Source: Clostridium homopropionicum DSM 5847 (GTDB lineage: Bacteria > Bacillota > Clostridia > Clostridiales > Clostridiaceae). From it: a stretch of DNA of 62,521 bases. Each line of letters opens with the position of its first letter. Position 1 is the stretch's first letter. Under the pieces are notes generated by a model. That model did not search any database. It saw only the letters and a program-made list of their open reading frames with translations, and was not told where the DNA came from. The stretch is from contig NZ_LHUR01000033.1 in the NCBI RefSeq assembly GCF_001263795.1, positions 1 through 62,521 of the forward strand. The letters run 5' to 3'. The position numbers and the translations under genes were made by a program. Of the stretch, positions 1-9,147 are shown in pieces.

Positions 1-120
<120 letters not shown>

Positions 121-125
121 AAAAG

Positions 126-205
126 TTAAGCAGAGAGCCCAAATTTATAATTTGGTGCGAATCGCTTAAGCAGATATCTCAAATCTATGATTTGATGATA
201 GTCGC
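126..205 (-). repeat. two tandem 40-bp leader repeats, each a hairpin
   Basis: Positions 126-165 and 166-205 are imperfect direct repeats of exactly 40 bp in the 16S leader. Each holds a 7-bp stem with a TAT loop (CCAAATT/AATTTGG in the first, TCAAATC/GATTTGA in the second). The outer and inner pairs differ between copies but stay paired (C-G to T-A, T-A to C-G). Both extend through a bulged T into further pairs. This is covariation expected of a functional RNA structure in the pre-rRNA; the role (processing stalk or anti-termination) is inference. Confidence 0.75.
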
Positions 206-320
206 TTACTCTTTGAGCACTCCTCAGCTTCGCTGAGCGAGTTTCCTTCGCTTCTCTATAACTTCATTTTGAGTATCCTTACTCAATTACAGTTATTGAC
301 TGGCATTTATTTACCTTAAT

Positions 321-339
321 TCTGTTTAATTTTCAAAGA
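321..339 (-). promoter_or_regulatory. conserved clostridial rRNA leader element
   Basis: On the minus strand this reads TCTTTGAAAATTAAACAGA, a block I recognise as recurrent in clostridial pre-16S leaders about 200 nt before the mature rRNA. It lies between the promoter and the tandem hairpins. Its role in anti-termination or processing is inferred from position. Confidence 0.6.
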
Positions 340-372
340 CCATTCGTTTCGCTATCCTCAGACAGCTTATTC

Positions 373-401
373 AGTATATCAATTTAATTTTTGTTTGTCA
401 A
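373..401 (-). promoter_or_regulatory. rRNA operon promoter (sigma-A)
   Basis: The minus strand has TTGACA (396-401) and TATACT (373-378) separated by exactly 17 bp, a near-consensus housekeeping promoter facing the 16S gene. Transcription should begin near 366, giving a leader of roughly 245 nt. Confidence 0.88.
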
Positions 402-420
402 CACTTTTTTTATTAATTTC

Positions 421-491
421 TAATCTCTAGTCTCTAATCTCTACTTTTGCAAAGTTTCCTCTAGTAACTAGCGATTGGTAATTAGAGATTA
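421..491. repeat. inverted repeat with 7-bp internal period
   Basis: The left arm (421-444) is built of heptamers TAATCTC, TAGTCTC, TAATCTC. The right arm (462-491) reads TAGTAAC, TAGCGAT, TGGTAAT, TAGAGAT. The arms pair imperfectly (17 of 22 positions between 421-442 and 470-491). It sits just upstream of the rRNA promoter and resembles the element at 39241-39305. No coding potential is evident. The rest of the 402-622 interval is AT-rich and I see nothing else in it. Confidence 0.5.
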
Positions 492-622
492 TTTTATATC
501 GCTCTCGTGACGACAAGTAGTATCTTATCAAAACTATTTTATGTTAGTAAAATTCTTATTGTATTTTATATTAAAATAAGTCTTATTTTCTTTAAATTTT
601 TATATATTCCTGTGATTTTCGC

Positions 623-652
623 ATATTGATACTCCAGGAGGAGTATCAATAT
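623..652. terminator. hairpin after murD
   Basis: A perfect 13-bp stem (623-635 with 640-652, loop AGGA) lies 12 bp beyond the murD stop. No clean T-run follows on the minus strand, so it may be a weak terminator or an mRNA 3'-end stabiliser separating murD from the rRNA promoter. Confidence 0.55.
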
Positions 653-664
653 ATAAATGCATTA

Positions 665-2044
665 CTACTTAAGATTCATAACAATTTCTTTGTATTTGTT
701 ACCTCTGACTTCAAAGTTAGGGAACATATCAAAACTTGCACAAGCCGGAGATAAGGTAACTATATCCCCCTGCTCAGATAATTCCTTTGCTTTATATACT
801 GCTTCTTCCATGTTATCTACAATAACTATTGGAATTTTTATTTTTTTATCTTTCATTATATTTTCAAAAACTATCTTAATTTTTTCTTTAGTAGCTCCCA
901 TTAGAATAAGTAATTTTATATGATCGTATCCCTCATCAGCTAGAGGTTCAAAAGGAATATGTTTATCATATCCACCAGCTATTAAAACTACTGGCTTTTC
1001 AAAGGATTTTAAACCTGCAACAGTTCTTGTAGGGCTAGAAGCTATGGAATCATTATAGAATTTTACTTCATTTAATTCTCTTACAAATTCACACCTATGT
1101 TCTACCCCAGTAAAAGTAATCGCTACATTTCTCATGCTCTCTATAGTTGCATCTTCTGATACGAGACAAAATACTCCAAGCAAGTTCTCTACATTGTGCA
1201 TTCCTTTGAGTTTAATTTCGTCTAGTTTACAAACCTCAACATTATTAAGCATTAAACTATTATCTTTAAAGTAGGCACCTTCTTTTAACTCTTCTTTCAA
1301 ACTAAATTGCATTACTCTTCCTTTAGCTTCACTTACAATGGAATTTGTTATTTCATTATCTCTATTTAATACTAAAAGAGAATCTTCATCTTGAAACTTA
1401 AAAATATTCTTTTTAGCTTCAATATATTCTTCCATATCTTTATGAACATCTAAATGGTTAGGAGTTATATTAGTTATTAAAGCACACTCTATTGGAAGCT
1501 TCATTGTCATAAGTTGAAAACTTGAAAGTTCTAAGACAACTTTATCTTCCTTTTTTATTTCTTCTATTTTAGAAAAAAGAGGGTATCCTATGTTGCCTCC
1601 AATCCAAGTTTTATATCCTTGTTTCTCGAGAATATTATATGTTAATGTAGTGGAAGTAGTTTTCCCATCGCTTCCTGTTATAGCAAATATTTTAGCTGGG
1701 CAGTATTTTACAAATTCCTCCATCTCCGAAGTAATGTAGCTGCCTTCAGATTTTGCTTTAGCTAAAGCAGGGTTATCTATTCTCATAGATGGTGTCTTAA
1801 AAATCACATCGAATCCTTCTAATTTACTTAGGTAATTTTCTCCTAATTCTAATTTGATACCTCTATTAATAAATTTTTCTCCAATTTCCCCTAGATCATT
1901 TATATCCTTCTTATCAAAGGCAGTTACTTTAGCTCCAAGTTCAAATAGAAAATCTATTAAGGGTATATTACTTACCCCTATTCCTACAACTGCAACTTTT
2001 TTATTTATAATGAATTCTTTAAATTCACTGAAATTTTTTTTCAT
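665..2044 (-). CDS. murD: UDP-N-acetylmuramoylalanine--D-glutamate ligase MurD
   Basis: Cytoplasmic peptidoglycan precursor enzyme that adds D-Glu to UDP-MurNAc-L-Ala using ATP. The 459-aa length is normal. The N-terminal region ([10 protein letters not shown], residues 17-26) is the Rossmann-like UDP-binding domain. The ATP loop is GSDGKTT at 124-130, where many Mur ligases have GTNGKTT. NHLDVH (196-201) belongs to the central domain, and EHRCEF with NDSIASSPT to the C-terminal domain. The ATG start has GGAGG seven bases upstream. It stands alone between the rRNA operon and glyS, apart from murC at 37777, so the mur genes are dispersed here. Confidence 0.96.
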   Translation of the reverse strand: MKKNFSEFKEFIINKKVAVVGIGVSNIPLIDFLFELGAKVTAFDKKDINDLGEIGEKFINRGIKLELGENYLSKLEGFDVIFKTPSMRIDNPALAKAKSEGSYITSEMEEFVKYCPAKIFAITGSDGKTTSTTLTYNILEKQGYKTWIGGNIGYPLFSKIEEIKKEDKVVLELSSFQLMTMKLPIECALITNITPNHLDVHKDMEEYIEAKKNIFKFQDEDSLLVLNRDNEITNSIVSEAKGRVMQFSLKEELKEGAYFKDNSLMLNNVEVCKLDEIKLKGMHNVENLLGVFCLVSEDATIESMRNVAITFTGVEHRCEFVRELNEVKFYNDSIASSPTRTVAGLKSFEKPVVLIAGGYDKHIPFEPLADEGYDHIKLLILMGATKEKIKIVFENIMKDKKIKIPIVIVDNMEEAVYKAKELSEQGDIVTLSPACASFDMFPNFEVRGNKYKEIVMNLK

Positions 2045-2248
2045 AATAGAACCTCCAAAAGATTAATTGGAATACCTTCTTAGTCTGTTTTTTTCACTTT
2101 TTAAATTATAACACTTTACATAATTTATTGTATATATTTATTAATCTTTTGACCCTACTTTATATTTTAAATTGTTAGAATTTATAAAAAATAAAGACTT
2201 CATCATAATCTATTGCATATTTTATTTTACTTATGCTATACTTTCAGC

Positions 2249-2352
2249 ATGTCAAAGAATAAAATTTGATTCCCCAAATTTATTTAGCGACATAACATAT
2301 CCCCATAATTAAACCTTATTTTCACCGGAAAAAAATTCCGGTGCTTTTTTTA
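2249..2352 (+). ncRNA. candidate small RNA with own promoter and terminator
   Basis: In the 349-bp gap between the murD start and the glyS stop, the plus strand carries TTGCAT (2213-2218), an 18-bp spacer and TATACT (2237-2242). Intrinsic terminator 2323-2351 follows about 75 bp downstream of the predicted start near 2249. Both neighbouring genes are on the minus strand, so a plus-strand terminator here needs another transcript to serve. No ORF with a ribosome-binding site is visible. Whether it is transcribed is inference. Confidence 0.4.
2323..2351 (+). terminator. intrinsic terminator, plus orientation
   Basis: An 8-bp stem CACCGGAA/TTCCGGTG (2323-2330, 2336-2343) with a five-A loop is followed on the plus strand by C and a run of seven T. 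On the minus strand the following bases are A-rich, so it is oriented for plus-strand transcripts. Confidence 0.7.
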
Positions 2353-2359
2353 TATATAA

Positions 2360-2387
2360 AAAAGCTGCCGACAAATGGGCAGCTTTT
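2360..2387 (-). terminator. glyS intrinsic terminator
   Basis: A 10-bp stem (AAAAGCTGCC 2360-2369 with GGCAGCTTTT 2378-2387) lies 6 bp after the glyS stop, with six T on the minus strand at its 3' side. The plus strand also has a T-rich flank, so it could act in both directions. Confidence 0.85.
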
Positions 2388-2393
2388 CTTTTA

Positions 2394-3785
2394 CTAAAAT
2401 TCTATTTTTTCTTCTAAAAACTTTTCTAGTTCATCTATTTTTAATCTTATTTGAGTCATAGTGTCTCTATCTCTTATTGTTACAGTATCATTTTCTAAAG
2501 TATCAAAATCAACTGTAATACAGTAAGGAGTACCTATTTCATCTTCTCTTCTATATCTCTTACCAATACTTCCTGCTTCATCATAATCCACATTGAATTT
2601 TTTGCTTAACTTTTCATATACTTCTAAAGATTTCTCTGATAGCTTCTTAGATAAAGGTAATATAGCTGCTTTAAAAGGTGCTAACGCTGGATGTAAGTGA
2701 AGAACAGTTCTAACTTCTCCACCCTCAAGCTCTTCTTCGTCATATGCATTAACTAAAAATGCAAGGGCAACTCTATCTGCTCCAAGAGATGGTTCTATAA
2801 CATAAGGTACATATTTTTCATTTGTATTAGGATCTAAATAGCTTAAATCCTGTCCTGAATGCTCCATATGTTGTTTCAAATCATAATCAGTTCTATCAGC
2901 TATTCCCCAAAGTTCTCCCCATCCAAACGGGAATAAGAATTCTATATCAGAGGTCGCATTACTATAGAAAGATAATTCTTCTTCTCCATGATCTCTAAAT
3001 CTTAGATTTGATTCATTAACTCCTAAATTTAACAAGAATTTCCAGCTGTAATCCTTCCAATATTTGAACCACTCAAGATCAGTACCTGGTTCACAGAAGA
3101 ATTCTAATTCCATTTGCTCAAATTCTCTAGTTCTAAAGGTAAAATTTCCTGGAGTTATTTCATTTCTAAAAGATTTTCCTATCTGTCCAATACCAAAAGG
3201 AACTTTCTTTCTAGATGTTCTTTGAACATTTTTAAAGTTTATAAATATACCTTGGGCTGTTTCTGGTCTTAAGTATATTTCAGCAGAGGAATCCTCAGTT
3301 ACTCCTTGGAATGTTTTAAACATAAGATTAAATCTTCTAATATCTGTGTAATTTAATTTTCCACATTTAGGACACACTATATTGTTTTCATTTATATATT
3401 TTAATAGTTCTTCATTACTCCACCCGTCTGCACTTACATCATCTATTCCCTTTGAAGCCATATGTTCTTCAACAATTTTATCTGCTCTAAATCTAGCTTT
3501 ACATTCTTTGCAATCCATAAGTGGATCTGAAAAACCTCCTACGTGACCTGATGCAACCCAAACTTCTCTATTCATAAGTATGCTTGAATCAAGTCCTACA
3601 TTGTAAGGGCTTTGTTGAATAAATCTTTTCCACCAAGCTTTTTTTACATTGTTTTTAAATTCTACTCCTAGAGGGCCATAGTCCCAAGAATTTGCTAATC
3701 CGCCATATATCTCAGATCCTTGAAATATAAAACCTCTTCCTTTGCAAAGAGCAACCACTTTATCCATAGTTTTTTCAAAACTCAT
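2394..3785 (-). CDS. glyS: glycine--tRNA ligase, alpha2 dimer type
   Basis: Class II synthetase charging tRNA-Gly. The 463-aa length and the N-terminal [18 protein letters not shown] block identify the single-chain homodimeric type, not the alpha-beta tetramer of proteobacteria. Residues around [12 protein letters not shown] and FRNEITPG belong to the class II catalytic core. A CPKC pair before it is probably the metal-binding insertion. The C-terminal third ([14 protein letters not shown] onward) is the HGTP anticodon-binding domain. The ATG is preceded by AGGAGG. It is transcribed from its own promoter through a T-box leader and ends at the hairpin 2360-2387. Confidence 0.97.
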   Translation of the reverse strand: MSFEKTMDKVVALCKGRGFIFQGSEIYGGLANSWDYGPLGVEFKNNVKKAWWKRFIQQSPYNVGLDSSILMNREVWVASGHVGGFSDPLMDCKECKARFRADKIVEEHMASKGIDDVSADGWSNEELLKYINENNIVCPKCGKLNYTDIRRFNLMFKTFQGVTEDSSAEIYLRPETAQGIFINFKNVQRTSRKKVPFGIGQIGKSFRNEITPGNFTFRTREFEQMELEFFCEPGTDLEWFKYWKDYSWKFLLNLGVNESNLRFRDHGEEELSFYSNATSDIEFLFPFGWGELWGIADRTDYDLKQHMEHSGQDLSYLDPNTNEKYVPYVIEPSLGADRVALAFLVNAYDEEELEGGEVRTVLHLHPALAPFKAAILPLSKKLSEKSLEVYEKLSKKFNVDYDEAGSIGKRYRREDEIGTPYCITVDFDTLENDTVTIRDRDTMTQIRLKIDELEKFLEEKIEF

Positions 3786-3799
3786 TTTTATTACCTCCT

Positions 3800-4016
3800 A
3801 AAATAATTTTGAAAATAAAAAAAGACCTAACTTTACCTAAAAGGGACGAAATTAAAATTCCGCGGTTCCACCCTTCTTGGCAATTAGCCCTCCTTATAAA
3901 AATGTGCACTCAAAAGCTCCCTTCATAATAAACCTTTAGTTGTTTTCACCATTCACAACCTCTCTAAAAAAGACTTACTACTAATCTTCTTTTTCATAAT
4001 GCATTTTAAGTTTTCT
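3800..4016 (-). promoter_or_regulatory. T-box riboswitch upstream of glyS
   Basis: The minus strand contains the canonical T-box AGGGTGGAACCGCG at 3861-3874. It can form the antiterminator: AAGGG and GCG pair with CGT and CCCTT (3839-3848), with UGGAACC as the tRNA-acceptor bulge. Upstream lie AGTA, AGAGAG and GGTG motifs typical of Stem I. A GAAGGGA stretch (about 3930-3940) sits where the specifier is expected and could present GGG or GGA, both glycine codons. A T-run (TCTTTTTTT) lies at about 3816-3824. I could not draw a strong competing terminator stem, so that half is unresolved. Uncharged tRNA-Gly should raise glyS expression. Confidence 0.9.
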
Positions 4017-4023
4017 TAAAAGT

Positions 4024-4051
4024 ATTTTATCAAAATATAATCACATGTCAA
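4024..4051 (-). promoter_or_regulatory. promoter of the glyS T-box leader
   Basis: TTGACA (4046-4051) and TAAAAT (4024-4029) on the minus strand are spaced by 16 bp and sit just before the T-box leader, downstream of tRNA-Asn. Confidence 0.75.
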
Positions 4052-4073
4052 GAAATTTTTCAAAAAAATAAAA

Positions 4074-4148
4074 TGGCTCCGCGAAAAGGATTCGAACCTT
4101 CAACCTATCGGTTAACAGCCGAGTGCTCCACCGTTGAGCTATCGCGGA
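4074..4148 (-). tRNA. tRNA-Asn (GTT), CCA encoded
   Basis: Read on the minus strand, the acceptor arms TCCGCGA and TCGCGGA pair, the anticodon loop holds GTT (CTGTTAACC), the T-arm has GGTTCGAATCC, and the 3' end is GCCA with CCA at 4074-4076. It stands alone between lysS and the glyS leader. Confidence 0.96.
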
Positions 4149-4164
4149 ATAATATTACAATAAC

Positions 4165-4192
4165 ATTATATCAGTTTTATAATAAAATGCAA
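4165..4192 (-). promoter_or_regulatory. tRNA-Asn promoter
   Basis: TTGCAT (4187-4192) and TATAAT (4165-4170) are spaced by 16 bp on the minus strand, 17 bp before the tRNA. The -10 lies in the left arm of the inverted repeat 4165-4217. Confidence 0.7.
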
Positions 4193-4217
4193 CACTTCAT
4201 TGTAAAACTGATATAAT
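4165..4217. repeat. 15-bp perfect inverted repeat between lysS and tRNA-Asn
   Basis: ATTATATCAGTTTTA (4165-4179) and its exact complement (4203-4217) flank 23 bp. It could form the 3'-end hairpin of the lysS transcript, although no T-run follows on the minus strand. One arm contains the -10 of the tRNA-Asn promoter. Confidence 0.6.
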
Positions 4218-4233
4218 TTTTATTGTTTTTTTA

Positions 4234-5766
4234 TTATTTTGTAGGCTTCATTGTTGGGAATAGTATAACATCCCTAATAGAACGAGAATCGGTTAAGAAC
4301 ATTATTAATCTATCTATTCCTATTCCAAGTCCTCCTGTTGGAGGCATACCTATTTCTAAGGAATTAATAAAGTCCTCATCCATCATGTAAGCTTCATCGT
4401 CTCCTAGTTCTCTTTCTCTAAGCTGCTGCATAAATCTATCCTTTTGAATAATAGGATCATTTAATTCAGAGTAAGCATTACATACTTCTCTTCCATAAAT
4501 AAATCCTTCAAATCTTTCAGTTAATTCTGCATCGCCTCTTTTACCCTTTGTAAGAGGTGAGTTTTCTACAGGATAATCACATACAAAGGTAGGTTGTATC
4601 AATTTATCTTCTCCGAATTCTTCAAATAAAGCTACTAGAATATCCCCCTTTGAACAATCCTTAAGCTCTTTTTTAAGTTCTACTCCCTTAGCTTTAGCAA
4701 TTTCTCTAGCTTCCTCGTCTGTCTTAACTTCATTGAAATCCACGCCAGCATATTCTTTAACAGCGTCAACCATTGTTACTCTTCTCCATGGTGGAGTAAA
4801 GTCTATTTCTGTACCTTCGTACATAACTTTAGTTGTACCATTAACCTTCTCACATACATAAGCTATCATATTTTCTGTAATTTCCATCATGTCATTATAA
4901 TCAGCATAAGCTTCATATAACTCCATAGCTGTAAATTCTGGATTATGTCTTATATCAATTCCTTCATTTCTGAAGTTTTTACCTATTTCATATACTCTTT
5001 CAAAGCCACCAACTATAAGTCTCTTTAGGTAAAGTTCTGTAGCAATTCTAAGATACATATCGATATCTAAAGCATTATGATGAGTTATAAATGGTTTTGC
5101 AGCAGCACCACCAGCAATAGGAGAAAGTATAGGAGTCTCAACTTCTAAGAAGTCCCTATTATCTAAAAATTCTCTTATAGCCTTTATAATTGCTGTTCTC
5201 TTTATAAAAGTTTCTTTTACTTCTTCATTCATAATTAAGTCTACATATCTTTGTCTATATCTTAAATCTGGGTCTTTTAGTCCGTGGAATTTTTCAGGTA
5301 GCGGCTTTAAAGATTTAGTTAAAAGTTCAAAATCTAAAATATGTACAGAAACTTCTCCTGTTTTTGTTTTAAATACATTACCTGTTATAGATACAAAGTC
5401 ACCTATATCAAAGGTTTTATATTCTTTTAGCTTTTCTTCTCCCACATCATCTACTTTAATATATAACTGTATTTTGCCACATCTATCATGTATATCAGAA
5501 AATCCAGCTTTACCATGAACTCTTTTTGACATTAATCTTCCAGCTACAGTAACTTGTTTTCCTTCAAGCTCATCATAACGCTCTTTAATATCCTTTGATG
5601 AATGTGTTCTCTCAACTTTATATACATCGAACGGATCTTTGCCTGCTTCTTGAAGATTAGTTAACTTCTGTCTTCTTTCTTTAATTAAGGCATTAAATTC
5701 CTGTTCTTGCTTTTCTTCTAATTTTTTTTGCTTTATCTCTTCCTTAGTCAATTGCTTTTCTGACAT
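4234..5766 (-). CDS. lysS: lysine--tRNA ligase, class II
   Basis: Cytoplasmic enzyme charging tRNA-Lys with ATP. It has 510 aa, slightly longer than the usual ~500 because of a charged N-terminal extension (residues 1-35, Lys/Glu-rich). An OB-fold anticodon-binding domain ([15 protein letters not shown]) comes first. The class II core follows, with motif 2 [15 protein letters not shown] and motif 3 [10 protein letters not shown] near the C-terminus. The ATG has GGAGGG upstream. It lies 48 bp after greA on the same strand, so both are probably read from the greA promoter. Confidence 0.97.
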   Translation of the reverse strand: MSEKQLTKEEIKQKKLEEKQEQEFNALIKERRQKLTNLQEAGKDPFDVYKVERTHSSKDIKERYDELEGKQVTVAGRLMSKRVHGKAGFSDIHDRCGKIQLYIKVDDVGEEKLKEYKTFDIGDFVSITGNVFKTKTGEVSVHILDFELLTKSLKPLPEKFHGLKDPDLRYRQRYVDLIMNEEVKETFIKRTAIIKAIREFLDNRDFLEVETPILSPIAGGAAAKPFITHHNALDIDMYLRIATELYLKRLIVGGFERVYEIGKNFRNEGIDIRHNPEFTAMELYEAYADYNDMMEITENMIAYVCEKVNGTTKVMYEGTEIDFTPPWRRVTMVDAVKEYAGVDFNEVKTDEEAREIAKAKGVELKKELKDCSKGDILVALFEEFGEDKLIQPTFVCDYPVENSPLTKGKRGDAELTERFEGFIYGREVCNAYSELNDPIIQKDRFMQQLRERELGDDEAYMMDEDFINSLEIGMPPTGGLGIGIDRLIMFLTDSRSIRDVILFPTMKPTK

Positions 5767-5814
5767 AAGTGCATCCCTCCATTTATTCAGTTGTACCCTC
5801 TTTATCTAACTACT

Positions 5815-6294
5815 TTATACTCTTATTTCTAATATTTCAAACTTACTTACTCCATCTGGCACTGGAACATCAACAACATCCCCTACCTTTTTGCCAATTA
5901 AAGCTTTTCCTACAGGAGATTCGTTTGATATTTTCCCTTTAATTGGATCCGCCTCTGCAGAACCTACTATATGAAAATCAACGATTTCATCAAAATCATA
6001 ATCTTTTACCTTTACTATAGAACCAACACTTACACTCTCTAAAGATATTTCACTTTCGTCAACTACATTAGCATTTCTAAGTGTATTTTCAAGCTGAACT
6101 ATTCTACCTTCTACAAAGGCTTGTTCGTTCTTGGCTTCATCATATTCTGAGTTTTCACTTAAATCTCCATATGAAAGAGCAACTTTGATCTTCTCAGTTA
6201 TTTCTCTTCTTTTTATTGTTTTAAGATATTCTAACTCATCTTCTAATTTCTTTACACCTTCTGCAGTCATTATAAACTTTTTTGAATCGCTCAT
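5815..6294 (-). CDS. greA: transcription elongation factor GreA
   Basis: Rescues backtracked RNA polymerase by stimulating transcript cleavage through the secondary channel. The 159-aa length is typical. An N-terminal coiled coil (about 8-75) carries the acidic [13 protein letters not shown] tip, and the C-terminal FKBP-like domain includes [18 protein letters not shown]. It is the first gene of a greA-lysS unit with a consensus promoter at 6376-6404. An AGGGGAG ribosome-binding site precedes the ATG. Confidence 0.97.
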   Translation of the reverse strand: MSDSKKFIMTAEGVKKLEDELEYLKTIKRREITEKIKVALSYGDLSENSEYDEAKNEQAFVEGRIVQLENTLRNANVVDESEISLESVSVGSIVKVKDYDFDEIVDFHIVGSAEADPIKGKISNESPVGKALIGKKVGDVVDVPVPDGVSKFEILEIRV

Positions 6295-6375
6295 GTTTTA
6301 CTCCCCTTTGAATATATTTTATTTGAATATGCTTTTTTAAATTAAATTATTTCTGGTTTCAAAGTTATTTAAGTT

Positions 6376-6404
6376 ATTATAAAACAGTAGTATTTCAATG
6401 TCAA
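6376..6404 (-). promoter_or_regulatory. greA-lysS promoter (sigma-A)
   Basis: TTGACA (6399-6404), a 17-bp spacer and TATAAT (6376-6381) on the minus strand form a perfect consensus promoter about 80 bp before greA. Confidence 0.88.
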
Positions 6405-6454
6405 CACGGTCATCCTTTTTTTCCCATGTTCATCTTATATAATTCTTTTATAAA

Positions 6455-7291
6455 TTATAAGTTTCTAAAACTTTCAAATTTAGCATCCTTTAGTAATATA
6501 CCATTGTTATAAAGGAATTGATCAATTTGTTCTTTTTCCTTATACTTATAATTATTAAATATACCTCCTAGCAACTCTGAAGTTATTTCTAAATCATCAA
6601 AGTTCCAAGGAGTTGTATATGTAACCTTGTTTACAACTATATCCTTTCTTTCTTTCGGTATATACATATTATCAAGGCACCATAAAGGACATTCAACTAA
6701 ACACTCCAATGGCTTTGATGAAATAATGAAATCCGAATGCTTAGAGACATATTTTATATCATCTGTAATAATTGGTGAAACGCCATAATCTCTAGTTATA
6801 TGATCACATAATTCCCTATTTTCCCTCATATTATTCGATACTAATATAAGGCATTTGCTATTTTTGCATAATTCTAAAACTATATACTTATTTATAATAT
6901 CTGTTGAATCATATACTGCTATATAATTTTTTCTTATACTCTTGTTTCTAGTTCTAAGGAGTAATTGTATACTTTTTACAACGCTGTATGCAAGGAATCT
7001 TTTTTGAAACTCAGTGTAAAAATTATAGTCTAAAAATCTATTAGTGCTAAGTGCCATAGTTGATATATTATAATTATTATTAAATTTTTTTCTAATCTTA
7101 TTAATATTTCTTTTAAATGCCTGTTCATTAAAATTAGGCGGCAATTTTACTTTGTATATAACAGTATCCAAGTCACTTATGTAACTTTTACCTTCAAAAC
7201 TTCTATAAAAATTATCCTTTAGTCTTCCTAAAAAAGTATTACTTTTATATGCTTTATCCAAAATTGCATCCACATATAAAACCTTATTCAT
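6455..7291 (-). CDS. uncharacterised 278-aa protein, Rossmann-like C-terminal half
   Basis: I recognise no named family. The protein has no signal peptide or membrane segment. The N-terminal part (1-100) is basic and mixed alpha/beta. Residues ~122-185 alternate strand and helix: YIAVYDSTDI, a helix NKYIVLELCKN, then SKCLILVSN and SPIITDDI. This looks like a Rossmann-type nucleotide-binding half such as those at the ends of shikimate-dehydrogenase-like proteins, but a glycine-rich loop is missing. The start has AGGTG upstream. It lies between dusB and greA, a slot where I recall similar unnamed clostridial proteins. Function is unknown; the fold is only suggested. Confidence 0.8.
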   Translation of the reverse strand: MNKVLYVDAILDKAYKSNTFLGRLKDNFYRSFEGKSYISDLDTVIYKVKLPPNFNEQAFKRNINKIRKKFNNNYNISTMALSTNRFLDYNFYTEFQKRFLAYSVVKSIQLLLRTRNKSIRKNYIAVYDSTDIINKYIVLELCKNSKCLILVSNNMRENRELCDHITRDYGVSPIITDDIKYVSKHSDFIISSKPLECLVECPLWCLDNMYIPKERKDIVVNKVTYTTPWNFDDLEITSELLGGIFNNYKYKEKEQIDQFLYNNGILLKDAKFESFRNL

Positions 7292-7368
7292 TTATTGCAC
7301 CTATTTTATTGTTCTTAAAATAGTCTATTCTATAGTTTTACAATAAATTACTAATATTAAATCTAATT

Positions 7369-8334
7369 TTACTGTAAGTAATTTTTATATTCATTTAATA
7401 TTTTTATAACCTCTTCACTTTTCTTTGCCGAATTAACCTTATCTTTAATACTTGTGCAGTTTTTAATTCCTTTTATATACCACGCAATATGTTTTCTCAT
7501 TTCTCTTACTGCTCTATCTTCTTCAAAATAATGAGTTGCAAGATTTAAGTGTCTTATGCTCATTTCAATTTTTTCTTCATCGCTTGGGTAAGTTATTTCT
7601 TTCCCCATTAGAAGATCATTTATTTGTTTAAAAATCCAAGGATTTCCCATAGCCCCTCTAGCTATCATAATTCCATCACATTTACTAATCTGAGCTAACC
7701 TTAAAGCGTCTTCTGGGCAAAAAACATCCCCATTGCCTATAACAGGAACTTTGACACTTTCTTTAACTCTTTTTATGATATCCCAATCAGCTTTTCCTTC
7801 ATACATTTGAGCTCTTGTTCTACCATGAATGGTAATTGCGTCCACACCAGCTTGTTCCATTTCCTTTGCAAATTCAACTGCATTTATGTCCATATCATCG
7901 AAGCCTTTTCTGAATTTTACAGTAACTGGCTTAGTAGAGACCTTTTTCATTTCTCTTACTATTTCAGCTGCTAATTTAGGATTTTTCATAAGAGCGGAAC
8001 CCTCTCCATTTTTAACTATTTTAGGTGCAGGGCATCCCATATTAATGTCAATTAAACATATATCCTGATTACTATTAAAACCTTCTACAGCCTTTGCCAT
8101 TATTAAAGGTTCTTTACCAAAAATTTGGACTGCCACTGGTTTTTCTTCGTTACTCAATTTAAGTAATTGTTTTGTATTATTATTTTGATGATAAATGGCT
8201 TTTGCACTTACCATTTCTGTATAAACTAACCCACAGCCTGCTTCTTTGCATAGTCCCCTAAAGGCTATGTCTGTTACTCCAGCCATTGGTGCTAAAAATA
8301 CATTATTGCTAAAATCTAAATTGGCTATTTTCAT
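7369..8334 (-). CDS. dusB: tRNA-dihydrouridine synthase, DusB-like
   Basis: FMN enzyme that reduces specific uridines of tRNA to dihydrouridine. It has 321 aa with an N-terminal TIM barrel. APMAGVTD (15-22) begins the FMN site, and NMGCPAPK (98-105) carries the catalytic Cys101. HGRTRAQMYEG and IGNGDV are phosphate-binding parts. The C-terminal helical domain (about 245-321) contacts tRNA. It begins 8 bp after coaX on the same strand, indicating a coaX-dusB transcript. Subfamily assignment rests on overall resemblance. Confidence 0.93.
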   Translation of the reverse strand: MKIANLDFSNNVFLAPMAGVTDIAFRGLCKEAGCGLVYTEMVSAKAIYHQNNNTKQLLKLSNEEKPVAVQIFGKEPLIMAKAVEGFNSNQDICLIDINMGCPAPKIVKNGEGSALMKNPKLAAEIVREMKKVSTKPVTVKFRKGFDDMDINAVEFAKEMEQAGVDAITIHGRTRAQMYEGKADWDIIKRVKESVKVPVIGNGDVFCPEDALRLAQISKCDGIMIARGAMGNPWIFKQINDLLMGKEITYPSDEEKIEMSIRHLNLATHYFEEDRAVREMRKHIAWYIKGIKNCTSIKDKVNSAKKSEEVIKILNEYKNYLQ

Positions 8335-8342
8335 TAAAATCC

Positions 8343-9122
8343 CTACTCTTTATTTTTTTCATATATAATTCTTAGTCCTTCTAAGGTTAAAAATGGGTTA
8401 ACCTCATCAATAGTTGCAGATTCTTGGAATATTAACCCTGCAAGTCCTCCTGTAGCTATTACATATGGATCTTCTTCACCAAAGCTCTTCATTTCTTCTT
8501 TCATCTTAGTAACTATGTAATCAACTTGCCCAATATATCCATAAACTATACCTGATTGCATACTTGATACAGTATTTTTACAAATTATATGAGAAGGCTT
8601 TATAAGTTCTATTCTAGGCAGCTTTGCAGCTTTTTCAAAAAGAGCATCTGCAGAAATTTTTATTCCTGGACAAATAGCTCCACCAAGATAGTCTCCTTTC
8701 TTAGTTACTGCACAATAAGTAGTCGCTGTTCCAAAGTCAATTATAATTAATGGCTTCTTATATATATCATGAGCGGCAACAGCATTTACTATTCTATCTG
8801 CTCCAACAGACTTTGGATTATCATATTTTATATTTATACCTGTTTTTACTCCCGGCCCTACAACAATAGGATTTACTTTGAAATATTTACGAATCATATG
8901 TTCAATAGAATACATTATGTTTGGTACTACTGAAGAAATTATAACTCCTTCTATTTCTTTTACGTCTATTTTGTTATGATTAAATAATTCCAGTACTTGT
9001 ATTCCATACTCATCTGCCGTTCTTTTCGAGTCAGTTCCTATTCTACATTCTACAATTAATTCTTTCTCTTTGAATATACCTAGTACAATATTTGTATTTC
9101 CTGCATCTAGAACAAATATCAC
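8343..9122 (-). CDS. coaX: type III pantothenate kinase CoaX
   Basis: Phosphorylates pantothenate in the first step of CoA synthesis; the type III form belongs to the ASKHA fold. It has 259 aa with DAGNTN (6-11) as the phosphate-binding loop, a GADR motif and DFGTATT in the middle, and ATGGLAG near the C-terminus. The start codon is GTG (9120-9122) with AAGGAG upstream. It lies directly before dusB. Confidence 0.95.
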   Translation of the reverse strand: MIFVLDAGNTNIVLGIFKEKELIVECRIGTDSKRTADEYGIQVLELFNHNKIDVKEIEGVIISSVVPNIMYSIEHMIRKYFKVNPIVVGPGVKTGINIKYDNPKSVGADRIVNAVAAHDIYKKPLIIIDFGTATTYCAVTKKGDYLGGAICPGIKISADALFEKAAKLPRIELIKPSHIICKNTVSSMQSGIVYGYIGQVDYIVTKMKEEMKSFGEEDPYVIATGGLAGLIFQESATIDEVNPFLTLEGLRIIYEKNKE

Positions 9123-9147
9123 GATAATACACTCCTTATAAAATTAT

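Noticed and set aside
657-923. 88-aa open frame on the plus strand over murD
   Set aside because: It lies antisense to the well-supported murD gene and has no ribosome-binding site of its own; the AGGAGG-like bases before it belong to the palindromic hairpin.
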